Source of the DNA: a virus
Reading direction: 5' to 3' (one strand)
DNA length: 59,214 bases
IMG/VR virus record: IMGVR_UViG_3300022885_000472
Coordinates: 1-59,214 of that record
The position numbers were made by a program, and so were the translations under genes. Positions 43,398-51,201 of the stretch are shown one piece after another. Below the pieces are notes generated by a model, which made no database searches, was not told the origin of the DNA, and saw nothing but the letters and a program-made list of their open reading frames with translations. Position 1 is the first letter of the stretch; the number at the start of each line of letters is the position of its first letter.

Positions 43398-43541
43398 ATG
43401 ATGTATAAGTTCAAAGAATGGTGTTCAGTTATCACAGAAGATATTCAACATAAGTTAGGTATATCAGACTACCACTATCTATGGCTTACTCAGTCGTTAG
43501 CTGGCATTTTGTTTGTGTTGCTATTACTGTGGTTGTTTTAA
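43398..43541 (+). CDS. Small membrane protein, 47 aa
   Basis: MMYKFKEWCSVITEDIQHKL then a C-terminal hydrophobic helix (SLAGILFVLLLLWLF). Preceded by CGAAGGGAAAC. A tail-anchored topology is likely. A longer in-frame reading upstream would run inside the preceding gene and is not preferred. Confidence 0.58.
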   Translation: MMYKFKEWCSVITEDIQHKLGISDYHYLWLTQSLAGILFVLLLLWLF

Positions 43542-43542
43542 A

Positions 43543-44055
43543 TTGAGCAACAGAAATGATCTGATCTACACATTGAAAGATGTTAGAAGTGGTGTACACC
43601 AGATTTTGCGGGAGATGAACGTAACTAAGTTTAATCCTGATTATATTGTTGGTATTACTCGTGGAGGTTTACTCCCTGCACTAATGATCTCTCATTATAT
43701 TGCGAAACCGATGCATGCGTTAGATGTATCATTGCGTGATAAGGTGTCGGGACCAGAGAGCAACGCATGGATGTCATCTGATGCATTTGAAGGAAAGAAC
43801 ATTCTCGTTGTAGACGATATCAATGATTCAGGTAAAACACTGCAATGGATCAAAGATGATTGGATGTCTGGATGTCATCCAGATGAAAAGGATGCATGGG
43901 ACAGTGTGTGGGGCAACACAGCTAAGTTTGCTACCCTAGTCAATAATGACTGTAGTGAATTTAAAGACGTAGATTATCATCATGTAAGTGTAAATAGGAT
44001 CGAAACCCCAGATATCTGGGTAACTTTTCCCTGGGAAGACTGGTGGTTAAATTGA
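43543..44055 (+). CDS. Phosphoribosyltransferase
   Basis: The PRPP-binding motif ILVVDDINDSGKT is clear, with PDYIVGITRGGLLPALMISH upstream as the PPi loop, as in purine/xanthine-guanine type I PRTases. A TTG at 43543 is the most plausible start; an in-frame TTG at 43513 lies in the preceding gene. About 170 residues. It may salvage purine bases for the guanine-modifying genes nearby; the base is not readable. Confidence 0.82.
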   Translation: MSNRNDLIYTLKDVRSGVHQILREMNVTKFNPDYIVGITRGGLLPALMISHYIAKPMHALDVSLRDKVSGPESNAWMSSDAFEGKNILVVDDINDSGKTLQWIKDDWMSGCHPDEKDAWDSVWGNTAKFATLVNNDCSEFKDVDYHHVSVNRIETPDIWVTFPWEDWWLN

Positions 44056-44080
44056 CATTAACAGAGTAAGGAGATATAAT

Positions 44081-44257
44081 ATGGAAGCACTTTATGAAGT
44101 AATCGAATGGATGTTTTCAATCATACTAATGGTAATGGCTGGATTGTGGGTGTGGAGCGGTGAGTTTCTGATATCAGAAAGAAAAGCAAGATACAAAGCA
44201 GGCACACATGATTATTACGATAACCCAATAGAAAAAGAGAAAAATGGCGAAGATTAA
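44081..44257 (+). CDS. Small membrane protein, 58 aa
   Basis: MEALYEVIEWMFSIILMVMA and GLWVWSG form one membrane helix, then a polar tail ends GTHDYYDNPIEKEKNGED. AAGGAGATATAAT lies in front. It overlaps the queE start by 14 nt. Confidence 0.62.
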   Translation: MEALYEVIEWMFSIILMVMAGLWVWSGEFLISERKARYKAGTHDYYDNPIEKEKNGED

Positions 44258-45092
44258 ATTAGCAGAATTATTCTACAGTATTCAAGGTGAAGGACGTTAC
44301 ATGGGAGTACCTTCTGTGTTTCTTAGAACATTTGGGTGCAACTTTACATGTGATGGTTTCGGCATGAAAAGAGGCGAGAAGACCAACGAACGTCACATCA
44401 TTGCTAAAGACATAAAGAATTTTACTAAATATGAAGAACTTCCGATTGTTTCTACAGGGTGTGATTCATATGCAAGTTGGGACGTAAGATTTAAGAACTT
44501 GAGTCCGATGGTCGAGACTGATGGAATTGTTGAATCTATTATGAAGATGTTACCTCATGGTGAATGGAGAGATGAGCATCTAGTTATAACTGGGGGCGAG
44601 CCTTTATTAGGTTGGCAACGAGCATATCCTGATCTCCTCGATCATCCTAAGATGAAGGACTTAAAAGAGATTACGTTTGAAACGAACGGTACACAGAAAC
44701 TAGACGAAGGGTTCGCAGAGTATCTTTGGTTATGGCAAGATGCACATGATGATAGAGAAATTACTTTCTCGGTAAGTGCTAAACTTCCTTGTAGCGGAGA
44801 AACATTTGAAGATGCAATCAAGCCTGAGATCGTGTGTGACTACGAAAATGTTGGCACAGCATTTCTTAAGTTTGTTGTCGCAACTGAGCAAGACTTTGAA
44901 GATGCTCAAGTGGCCATTTCACAGTACAAATTAAATGGTTTTAAAGGTCACGTATACCTAATGCCAATTGGTGGCACAGAGTCGGTCTATACATTAAACA
45001 GCAAAACTGTTGCTGATATTTCTATCAGAAATGGGTATAGATACAGTGATAGATTACAGGTTCCATTGTTCAAAAATGAATGGGGAACGTAA
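44244..45092 (+). CDS. queE: QueE-like radical SAM 7-carboxy-7-deazaguanine synthase
   Basis: This 282-residue protein begins ELFYSIQGEGRYMGVPSVFL, the QueE signature. The cluster cysteines are C32 and C36 in FGCNFTCDGFG, but the third is C73 in STGCDSYASWD, which aligns with the WCDS(A)FTW part of QueE. A 34-residue insertion therefore separates the second and third Cys of the usual CxxxCxxC. VITGGEPLLGWQ follows as the SAM-binding GGE motif. It would convert carboxytetrahydropterin to 7-carboxy-7-deazaguanine. Confidence 0.88.
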   Translation: MAKIKLAELFYSIQGEGRYMGVPSVFLRTFGCNFTCDGFGMKRGEKTNERHIIAKDIKNFTKYEELPIVSTGCDSYASWDVRFKNLSPMVETDGIVESIMKMLPHGEWRDEHLVITGGEPLLGWQRAYPDLLDHPKMKDLKEITFETNGTQKLDEGFAEYLWLWQDAHDDREITFSVSAKLPCSGETFEDAIKPEIVCDYENVGTAFLKFVVATEQDFEDAQVAISQYKLNGFKGHVYLMPIGGTESVYTLNSKTVADISIRNGYRYSDRLQVPLFKNEWGT

Positions 45093-45102
45093 AAGGATTA
45101 TA

Positions 45103-45342
45103 ATGGATTGGTTCACAAAATTATGGAAGTCGTCAATTTCAACTTATGAAAGAACTGTACTCGAAGTACCAAAAGTTGAACGAATTGATGTAATGAGGGA
45201 TGATACCAATCCCTCAGAAATTACGATTGAAAACGCATACAAAACAAGATGGATATGGTATCACACGATATTAGCAATAGGCATTTTCATGACTAACATG
45301 TTGTTAATAGCAATACTAACATTACTGGCGATAAAATTATGA
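45103..45342 (+). CDS. Small membrane protein, 79 aa
   Basis: A polar N-terminal half (MDWFTKLWKSSISTYERTVL) is followed by a C-terminal hydrophobic stretch (HTILAIGIFMTNMLLIAIL). AAAAGGATTATA precedes the ATG. It overlaps the epimerase start by 4 nt. Confidence 0.62.
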   Translation: MDWFTKLWKSSISTYERTVLEVPKVERIDVMRDDTNPSEITIENAYKTRWIWYHTILAIGIFMTNMLLIAILTLLAIKL

Positions 45343-46199
45343 AAAAGGTATTAATAACAGGTTGTTCTGGTTATATAGGTTCGCATCTAACGACAATGCT
45401 ACGAAGTCAAGGGTATGAGGTCTGGGGATTAGATATAAACTTTCCTAAACACCATATAAATCCAGATGAATCTAATTTAGAGCATCCTCATCAATATCTA
45501 CCTTTCAACATCAATCAACCTTTTCCGAAAGACTTTGACGAAGAATTTGATGCAGTTGTGCATCTTGCGGCCAAAGTAAGAGTTAACGAAAGTAAGCAGA
45601 TACCGATTCAATACTACATCACCAATCTCAATGGTACGATGAATTGTTTGTCTAAGATAAAGACAAAGAACTTCGTCTTCGCATCTACGGGTGTAGCAGA
45701 ACATTGCCATGACGCCTACGGTATATCTAAACGTGCGGCAGAAGATTGTGTAATAGAATACTGCATGAAACACAATGCAAAAGACTTTACAATCTTTAGA
45801 TTCTATAATGTGATTGGTACAAATGGATTCCCCGCAACTAACCCCGATGGATTAATGTATAATTTAGTAAATGCTATGAAGACAAAAGAACTAACAATCT
45901 TTGGCAATGACTACGACACACCAGACGGTACGTGTCTCCGAGACTATGTGCATGTAAGCGAGATATGCCAATCATTGGGTATGGCCATCGAACAACCTGC
46001 AAACAGCATTGAATGTCTAGGTCATGGTGTTGGGATAAGTGTCAAGACAATTGCAGAAACATTTAGGAGAGTTAACAACGCCGACTTTGAAATCAAGTAC
46101 GGTGATCGTCGAGAGGGCGATATGCCAAAGACAGTACTCAAAGATAAATCAATGTATATGAAAGACCTGTATACGGTAGATGAATTGCTTAGAGTTTAA
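45339..46199 (+). CDS. NAD-dependent sugar epimerase (GalE-like)
   Basis: This 286-residue SDR protein has LITGCSGYIGSHLTTMLRSQ as the NAD-binding start, VVHLAAKVRVNES, the YGISK catalytic pair and DTPDGTCLRDYVHVSE typical of UDP-glucose 4-epimerases. It is about 50 residues shorter than GalE. It likely interconverts nucleotide sugars for the glycosyltransferases in the window. It converges with the lipase-like gene with a 4-nt overlap of the ends. Confidence 0.88.
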   Translation: MKKVLITGCSGYIGSHLTTMLRSQGYEVWGLDINFPKHHINPDESNLEHPHQYLPFNINQPFPKDFDEEFDAVVHLAAKVRVNESKQIPIQYYITNLNGTMNCLSKIKTKNFVFASTGVAEHCHDAYGISKRAAEDCVIEYCMKHNAKDFTIFRFYNVIGTNGFPATNPDGLMYNLVNAMKTKELTIFGNDYDTPDGTCLRDYVHVSEICQSLGMAIEQPANSIECLGHGVGISVKTIAETFRRVNNADFEIKYGDRREGDMPKTVLKDKSMYMKDLYTVDELLRV

Positions 46200-47509
46200 G
46201 AACTCGGTGGTATAATCGGAGGAGGAGGCGTAACAGGAAATGCGCAATCAGTACCTTTTGGGTTGTCAGCATTATTTAATTTAGCATTCCGAGTAAAATC
46301 AGGATGGTTGATCGCGTACCCGTAACAGCAACATGGATTGTGATTGGGGTTGGCTTGAATTAAATCTACAACTACTGCGTCACCCGTACCGCTCCCTGCC
46401 GACGTAGCAATAAACACCGTACCTATCTCGTTATCCTCACTACCACATGCAGTAAAGTCTGTGGTTCCCACAGTTTTAATTTTGTATTTAAAACCAAGAC
46501 TATAATCAAATGAATCAAAAATAAAAGAGCCTGCTGTGATAGTCTCACCAGCACTTTGTCCACCAAGATCATCAGGGACGCTCAGGGAACTGTATTCTTC
46601 TGCAAATGTCACATCTATGCCAACATCTGTATAACCTAAATTGGCTCCCGGCGATTTAGGAACACTGTCTTCAGTGTTTGTTAATTTCCAAAATCTATGT
46701 TTAAGTTTTCTATTGTCCTTGTCGAATTGCTTATCAAACCAGGTTTTAAATTCTGGACTTGCTACTTTTGGACTAGCACTTACTGATCCTACCACCGTCT
46801 GGAATATGTCCCAGTAGACTGCTTGTGACGCGACCAATGTTGCGACTGCTGATCCTAAACTATGACCAGTAACAACCAAATGTTTAACTCCACTGACGTT
46901 TACAAGATCATGTAAAGTCTGGTATAATGTTTTGCCTTGTGGTTTAGGGTAAAGATAGCCATCGCCTTGATGTTGTCCCGCATTTAGACGGGAACCGTCT
47001 TCGTCGATACCCAAGCCTGCGAAATATTTAGAAAATCCTTCGTGTGTTTTACCACCGTCCACATCGTCGGGTACGATTGGATTTTGCACTAATTTAACAG
47101 AGACATCAATGCCAACATCAGTTATGCCCAATGTTCCCCTAAATACAATGTATGCAGTGTCTGGTTTAGTTTTTTCGAATGCAATGAATGCGGCTGGAGC
47201 TATAGTAACTACTCCGAGTACGCCGCGGTATAAAGTAAAGATGAGATCGTTTGGATTACTTGATATAATAAAATCTTCAAACTTTGCGCCGGTTGTATTA
47301 ACATCGGCCCCACATTGATTTGTTGGAGTCCAACTAAAAATGTCGTTCCATTTTCCGAAACCGTTTCCTGGACCGCCTTCATTCTCCCAGTCCTTGGCCA
47401 TTTGGCTGCCGACATCAGTTAAAAGACTGCACTTTTGTTGCTGTATTATGTACTCTTCTCGACTGACTATTGGGTGTTCTATTCCTACAGGAAAGATAAT
47501 GCGGGACAT
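46196..47509 (-). CDS. Class 3 lipase-like protein with inserted fibre-type domain
   Basis: This 437-residue protein follows the class 3 lipase pattern: AYIVFRGTLGITD (oxyanion region), KTHEGFSKYF, the nucleophile elbow GHSLG with S217, and TNTEDSVPKSP with D281. Where the family has Y-x-H-v-G with the catalytic His, it reads Y293-T-D-V-G. Residues about 305-380 look inserted: TVGTTDFTACG and FIATSAGSGTGDA resemble a beta domain common in marine phage structural proteins. No signal peptide. The end is Pro-rich. AGGAGTTCTAA precedes the ATG. Possibly a virion-attached hydrolase or a binding protein. Confidence 0.75.
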   Translation of the reverse strand: MSRIIFPVGIEHPIVSREEYIIQQQKCSLLTDVGSQMAKDWENEGGPGNGFGKWNDIFSWTPTNQCGADVNTTGAKFEDFIISSNPNDLIFTLYRGVLGVVTIAPAAFIAFEKTKPDTAYIVFRGTLGITDVGIDVSVKLVQNPIVPDDVDGGKTHEGFSKYFAGLGIDEDGSRLNAGQHQGDGYLYPKPQGKTLYQTLHDLVNVSGVKHLVVTGHSLGSAVATLVASQAVYWDIFQTVVGSVSASPKVASPEFKTWFDKQFDKDNRKLKHRFWKLTNTEDSVPKSPGANLGYTDVGIDVTFAEEYSSLSVPDDLGGQSAGETITAGSFIFDSFDYSLGFKYKIKTVGTTDFTACGSEDNEIGTVFIATSAGSGTGDAVVVDLIQANPNHNPCCCYGYAINHPDFTRNAKLNNADNPKGTDCAFPVTPPPPIIPPSS

Positions 47510-47521
47510 TTAGAACTCCTA

Positions 47522-49534
47522 TTAATGCATCAATAGATATGTGCCCAATACATCTGAGCGATTTGCTGAGTCATCACCATCGCCTGGAGCAACAACAACA
47601 TTATACAAATTATTTCTGAAATTTCTAGCACCATCTGCGTGGGCTCCGCCTAGAGGAGTATCCATCATTTCTGAATAACTAATAATAGTAGATTTATCGA
47701 TAGAGTATTTTGCGGTTAAGCGATCTTTGAATGTCTCCCAATCTTCAGGGTTATTCCATTGAATGCGGCCGCCTGCATCTTTAATGAGTTTATTACCGTC
47801 TTTTTGGATAAGATCAGTAAACATTTCTCTAGGAACAACTGACGAATGTTTTGTCGTGCCGAAATCAACTCGTCTTTCTTCTGCTTTTCTGGCACCCATT
47901 GAGAAATTAATCATAAAGTTAGGTGGTCTATTTTGATTCGATCCTGCAACGTCAGCCATTTTAGTATATGCGTAGAAGTCTACTGTTGGATGAGTGGCCG
48001 CCATTTTGTATGCCATCTCTAAATATTCTTGAGAAAAGAAATCTCCTGCATCATGCCAACGTATAACAACTTTGTGTTTGTCTTGTTTCGCATCGCCCTT
48101 ACGTTTTTCTTGATCAATTTCTCCACTTAGTGTTACAAAGAAGCCAGTCGGATCATTGTATAAAAAGTTTAGTATTTTTGTTTGACTCATCGATACAGCA
48201 GACCATTGTACATACCCACCTTTTAATGCATAGCAGTATGTCTTGCATTCTCCTGCGCCTGGACATGTATTAATAACAACGAATTCTTTCTTTTCTTCAT
48301 TGTAGCCTAGACCTGTTAGTGCAGGTAAGCCAATGTTGTAGAAAATACTAGTAGTACCGTCACTATGTTGCATTTTTTCATTTTGTTTAAGTAATTTCTT
48401 TGGTCGCTCAGTGATATCTGCGGCCAATTTGTCTAAATCGTATTCATGTCCGTCTGGATCAACAATTGGAATCAAATTCTTGACAGTTGATCGGTGAACA
48501 TATGGCAGTTTGTACTTGTCCGTTTTGCCTTTTTCCTTATCCAAGATTCGGTCTAAATAATCCACAAGTTCTTTCTTGTCAAGTTTTCTAGTTTGTGCGT
48601 CTATTGCTTCATCAACATGGCCTGACAATTTCTTAATGTCATTTAACTCCGAGTCTGATTCTGCGATGGTAGCAGTCCCGCCATTGTTAAATTCTACTGC
48701 TTTGTTGACAACCTTCGTGATCAAGTCATCTGTGTCCATCTCAAACCATTCTTCCTTGTCACCTATTTGTAACAAAATAGCAGGATGATAACCATGCTTG
48801 TAATCCTGGTTGACTTCGCCTACTTTAGTACCATTGATAATTATAGTACCATTATCAATATTTACGATGTCGCCGTCGATGTTCCACTCTTTGCCTTCTT
48901 CCATAGTAGACGTTTCCGCAAGGTCGTCTGCTGGTGCTTCTGCATCTGCTTCTTCTCTGTCTGGACCTTTTGGACCTTTTGACCTTAGCATTTTATCAGC
49001 TAAATCTGCGTCGAGTGCTTCGTCAACATAACCAGATAATTTCGTGTTCGGAGTGTATCTTAATGATCGACCGACTTTACTTTCAATATCGCCTTTGTCG
49101 TCGCTTTCAGCGTAATATTCATCATTAACTTCGGCTTGTGTAGACAACACTCCAGTACCATTACATTTTGGACACTGTATCGGCACATTCCTAGTGTAAT
49201 CAATTACCCATGTGTCTCCATAACAGACATTGCATTCTTCTGAAGAGTTTGAACGTGGTACAGGACTATTCCACTTTTCATTAACTGCTTCAATTTCTTC
49301 TTCAGCTTCTTCTTCCCCTGCAGGTAATTCAACTCCTTCGTCTTTTAAGAACTCGGGTAGGGTTTCGATATCCCAACCATTAACCATGGAATCTAGTGTT
49401 TGCTCTGCATGAGAGGCGAATTTCGCATTATTTTTAGTAAACTGTGATGTTTCGCCTGGATTTGATTCGGGTAAACGAGTCTTGACTTCAACTTCGTTCT
49501 CTGTTAATATGTCTAGTATATTGCGTAAATCCAT
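47522..49534 (-). CDS. Tagged protein with zinc-finger and GP88 domain
   Basis: This 670-residue protein starts MDLRNILDILTENEVE, the shared tag with an L-T-E site. Near residue 100 two CxxC pairs (ECNVCYGD and QCPKCNGTG) form a DnaJ-type zinc finger. SELNDIKKLSGHVDEA and NTKLSGYVDEALDA are copies of the recurring internal motif. The C-terminal 280 residues carry CPGAGECKTYCYALKGGY and RWHDAGDFFSQEYLEMA, the signature of the phage GP88 domain of unknown function. Its late-type promoter lies upstream with GGAAAAAGAG before the ATG. A head-packaged effector is possible. Confidence 0.75.
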   Translation of the reverse strand: MDLRNILDILTENEVEVKTRLPESNPGETSQFTKNNAKFASHAEQTLDSMVNGWDIETLPEFLKDEGVELPAGEEEAEEEIEAVNEKWNSPVPRSNSSEECNVCYGDTWVIDYTRNVPIQCPKCNGTGVLSTQAEVNDEYYAESDDKGDIESKVGRSLRYTPNTKLSGYVDEALDADLADKMLRSKGPKGPDREEADAEAPADDLAETSTMEEGKEWNIDGDIVNIDNGTIIINGTKVGEVNQDYKHGYHPAILLQIGDKEEWFEMDTDDLITKVVNKAVEFNNGGTATIAESDSELNDIKKLSGHVDEAIDAQTRKLDKKELVDYLDRILDKEKGKTDKYKLPYVHRSTVKNLIPIVDPDGHEYDLDKLAADITERPKKLLKQNEKMQHSDGTTSIFYNIGLPALTGLGYNEEKKEFVVINTCPGAGECKTYCYALKGGYVQWSAVSMSQTKILNFLYNDPTGFFVTLSGEIDQEKRKGDAKQDKHKVVIRWHDAGDFFSQEYLEMAYKMAATHPTVDFYAYTKMADVAGSNQNRPPNFMINFSMGARKAEERRVDFGTTKHSSVVPREMFTDLIQKDGNKLIKDAGGRIQWNNPEDWETFKDRLTAKYSIDKSTIISYSEMMDTPLGGAHADGARNFRNNLYNVVVAPGDGDDSANRSDVLGTYLLMH

Positions 49535-49559
49535 AGTTTTTCTCTTTTTCCTATAAGAG

Positions 49560-49567
49560 TATTTATC
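49560..49567 (-). promoter_or_regulatory. Late-type promoter GATAAATA (minus)
   Basis: On the minus strand GATAAATACTC stands 25 nt before the ATG of the GP88-domain gene, with GGAAAAAGAG between. Confidence 0.58.
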
Positions 49568-49600
49568 AATGTTTACTAGGAATGATATTAAAAGGCCAAC

Positions 49601-50191
49601 ATGAATATATTTTATTTAGATACAAATCCAATTAAGGCGGCTGAACTGCATTGTGATAAGCACGTGGTCAAAATGATCATCGAGTATGCACAGTTAATGT
49701 CTACCGCACATAGAGTATTAGACGGTGAGTTGTACGAAGATAGAACCGCAAATAATAGACGTATCAAGCGTTGGAGACTTAACAATAACGACATGGAGAA
49801 TGTCGTATACAAAGCATCTCACATCAATCACCCAAGTGCTATCTGGACACGAGCCAATGCTAAACAGTATCAGTTTGTGTATGATATGTTCGTTGCTCTT
49901 TGTGATGAATATACACGCAGGTATGACAGAGTGCATCTCACTGAGGGAAAACTCAAAGACATTCTTAAACATCTACCCAAAAATATCGAAGATGCAAACT
50001 TTGTTGATCCTCCCCAGGCAATGCCCGATGATGTCAAAACACTAGATGCAGTGAAGGCTTATCAAAATTATTACAGAGTTTATAAAAAAGATTTTGCTAG
50101 ATGGACTAATAGACTAACTCCATCTTTTATGGAAAATAAATCAGAGCAACAAGACATCTCTAAATACAACACGAGGGAAATATATGTTTGA
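49601..50191 (+). CDS. Conserved phage protein of unknown function
   Basis: This 196-residue protein begins MNIFYLDTNPIKAAELHCDK with HVVKMIIEYAQLMSTAHRVL, then HINHPSAIWTRANAKQY and PPQAMPDD. These segments are familiar from many T4-like and marine phages but the family has no established role. The His/Asp-rich conserved positions could bind metal. AAAAGGCCAAC precedes the ATG. It overlaps the next gene by 8 nt. Confidence 0.75.
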   Translation: MNIFYLDTNPIKAAELHCDKHVVKMIIEYAQLMSTAHRVLDGELYEDRTANNRRIKRWRLNNNDMENVVYKASHINHPSAIWTRANAKQYQFVYDMFVALCDEYTRRYDRVHLTEGKLKDILKHLPKNIEDANFVDPPQAMPDDVKTLDAVKAYQNYYRVYKKDFARWTNRLTPSFMENKSEQQDISKYNTREIYV

Positions 50192-50678
50192 AAAGATAAG
50201 AAACGCATTTAGCAAGCCTAAACCAGTTCCAGAGCCTGAACCAGTTCCAGTTCCAGAGCCTGAACCAGTTCCAGAGCCTGAACCAGCCCCAAAGCCAAAG
50301 AAAAGGGCACCGAAGAAAAAGCCTGCTACTAAATTATCTGAAAAAGAAAAAGCAACTAGGGCTGGTGAGCCGTGGGTAGATATCGTAAAAGTTAATATAG
50401 ATCCAGAAGACATCAGCAGTGGTGCATTCGAACTCGATTGGAATGATAAGTTTTTATTAAATCTTATTAAACAAGGTTACAAAGTATCAGAAGAAGACAA
50501 AGATGAAAAAATCATCGATAGGTGGTTCCAAACAGTCTGTCGTAATATTGCTTTGGAAGTTTATGAACAAGAACAAGCAGACCCTCATAATAGAAAAGAT
50601 ACAGACCCAGTTACTGGCGCAGACATGCGAATTGTTGCAAGCAAAGATTTGGGCAACGGCAGATCGGAGATGAGCTAA
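50184..50678 (+). CDS. Protein with Pro-Glu-Pro repeats, unknown function
   Basis: This 164-residue protein has an N-terminal run (about 12-40) of PVPEPEP-type repeats followed by a Lys-rich hinge and a folded part with VDIVKVNIDPEDISSGAFEL and RWFQTVCRNIALEVYEQEQA, which resembles a conserved phage protein without function. The repeat is also visible in DNA (CCAGTTCCAGAGCCTGAA units at 50224-50289), so it can vary by slippage. Confidence 0.7.
   Translation: MFEKIRNAFSKPKPVPEPEPVPVPEPEPVPEPEPAPKPKKRAPKKKPATKLSEKEKATRAGEPWVDIVKVNIDPEDISSGAFELDWNDKFLLNLIKQGYKVSEEDKDEKIIDRWFQTVCRNIALEVYEQEQADPHNRKDTDPVTGADMRIVASKDLGNGRSEMS
50224..50289 (+). repeat. In-frame CCAGTTCCAGAGCCTGAA-type tandem repeat
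   Basis: Units of 6 and 18 nt built from CCAGTT, CCAGAG and CCTGAA repeat about three times and encode the Pro-Glu-Pro-Val linker. All steps keep the reading frame. Confidence 0.7.
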
Positions 50679-51013
50679 TGTCAGAAGAAATGATAGATGT
50701 TGTGTTTTGTCAAAAATATAAAGAAGAATTGCCACGAATGGTGTTCCCACCTTTACCAGGTGAAAGGGGAAAAGCTATTTTAGAGCAATATTCGCAAAAA
50801 GCCTTTGATGCATGGAAGTTTCACCAAACTACGTTGATCAATGAACGTAAGTTAGACCTATCTCTCGCTGAAAATAGGACCTGGTTAATCGAAGAAATGT
50901 ACAAGTTTTTGCAAAACGAAGAAGTTGCTCAAGCCGAAGGGTTTGTAGAGCCAATTAAAGAAGAATCCATCGTAAATACGTATACACCACCTATACCTCC
51001 ACCATTCGTATAA
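50678..51013 (+). CDS. yggX: YggX-like Fe(2+)-trafficking protein
   Basis: This 111-residue protein matches YggX (about 90 residues) closely: VFCQKYKEELPRMVF with the conserved Cys, PPLPGERGKAILEQYSQKAF, WKFHQTTLINERKLDL and NRTWLIEEMYKFL. YggX supports iron-sulphur cluster repair and oxidant resistance in beta/gamma-proteobacteria. The last 20 residues are a Pro-rich addition. It starts on the preceding stop (TAATG). In a phage it may protect iron-sulphur enzymes, such as QueE, or the host during infection. Confidence 0.85.
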   Translation: MSEEMIDVVFCQKYKEELPRMVFPPLPGERGKAILEQYSQKAFDAWKFHQTTLINERKLDLSLAENRTWLIEEMYKFLQNEEVAQAEGFVEPIKEESIVNTYTPPIPPPFV

Positions 51014-51037
51014 TTTGCCCAAAGACTTGACAAAAAC

Positions 51038-51066
51038 TTGACATGTACGTAGTTATTACGTATAAT
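51038..51066 (+). promoter_or_regulatory. Perfect-consensus sigma-70 promoter
   Basis: TTGACA (51038-51043), a 17-nt spacer and TATAAT (51061-51066) match the E. coli sigma-70 consensus in all 12 bases. A second TTGACA 11 nt upstream (51027) and an AT-rich run follow. It should be a very strong early promoter for the exonuclease operon. Confidence 0.85.
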
Positions 51067-51097
51067 ATTATATTATATTATATAAAATATCTAATAG

Positions 51098-51162
51098 GCG
51101 ATATTAAGGGCGTGTCTCCCTACCATCGCGACCTGCAAACAGCTAAGTCTTAACAGATTTAG
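51098..51162 (+). promoter_or_regulatory. Two hairpins in the leader of the exonuclease operon
   Basis: About 25 nt after the expected transcription start, GCGAT/ATCGC encloses AGGG/CCCT (51098-51129). A second stem, CTAAGTC/GATTTAG with a TTAACA loop, lies at 51143-51162. No T tract follows either. They may slow, protect or control the 130-nt leader. I do not recognise a known riboswitch. Confidence 0.45.
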
Positions 51163-51201
51163 TCAATGGCAGTTGACACAACACGAACATAGAGTGCCTA
51201 T

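Noticed and set aside
48576-49412. Several plus-strand open frames opposite the GP88-domain gene
   Set aside because: They are rich in Ser, Leu and Val in the way expected of the complement of an acidic coding frame and have no ribosome binding sites.
51173-51201. Second promoter from TTGACA at 51173 directly before the exonuclease gene
   Set aside because: No -10-like box lies at a suitable distance; the strong promoter at 51038 explains expression.
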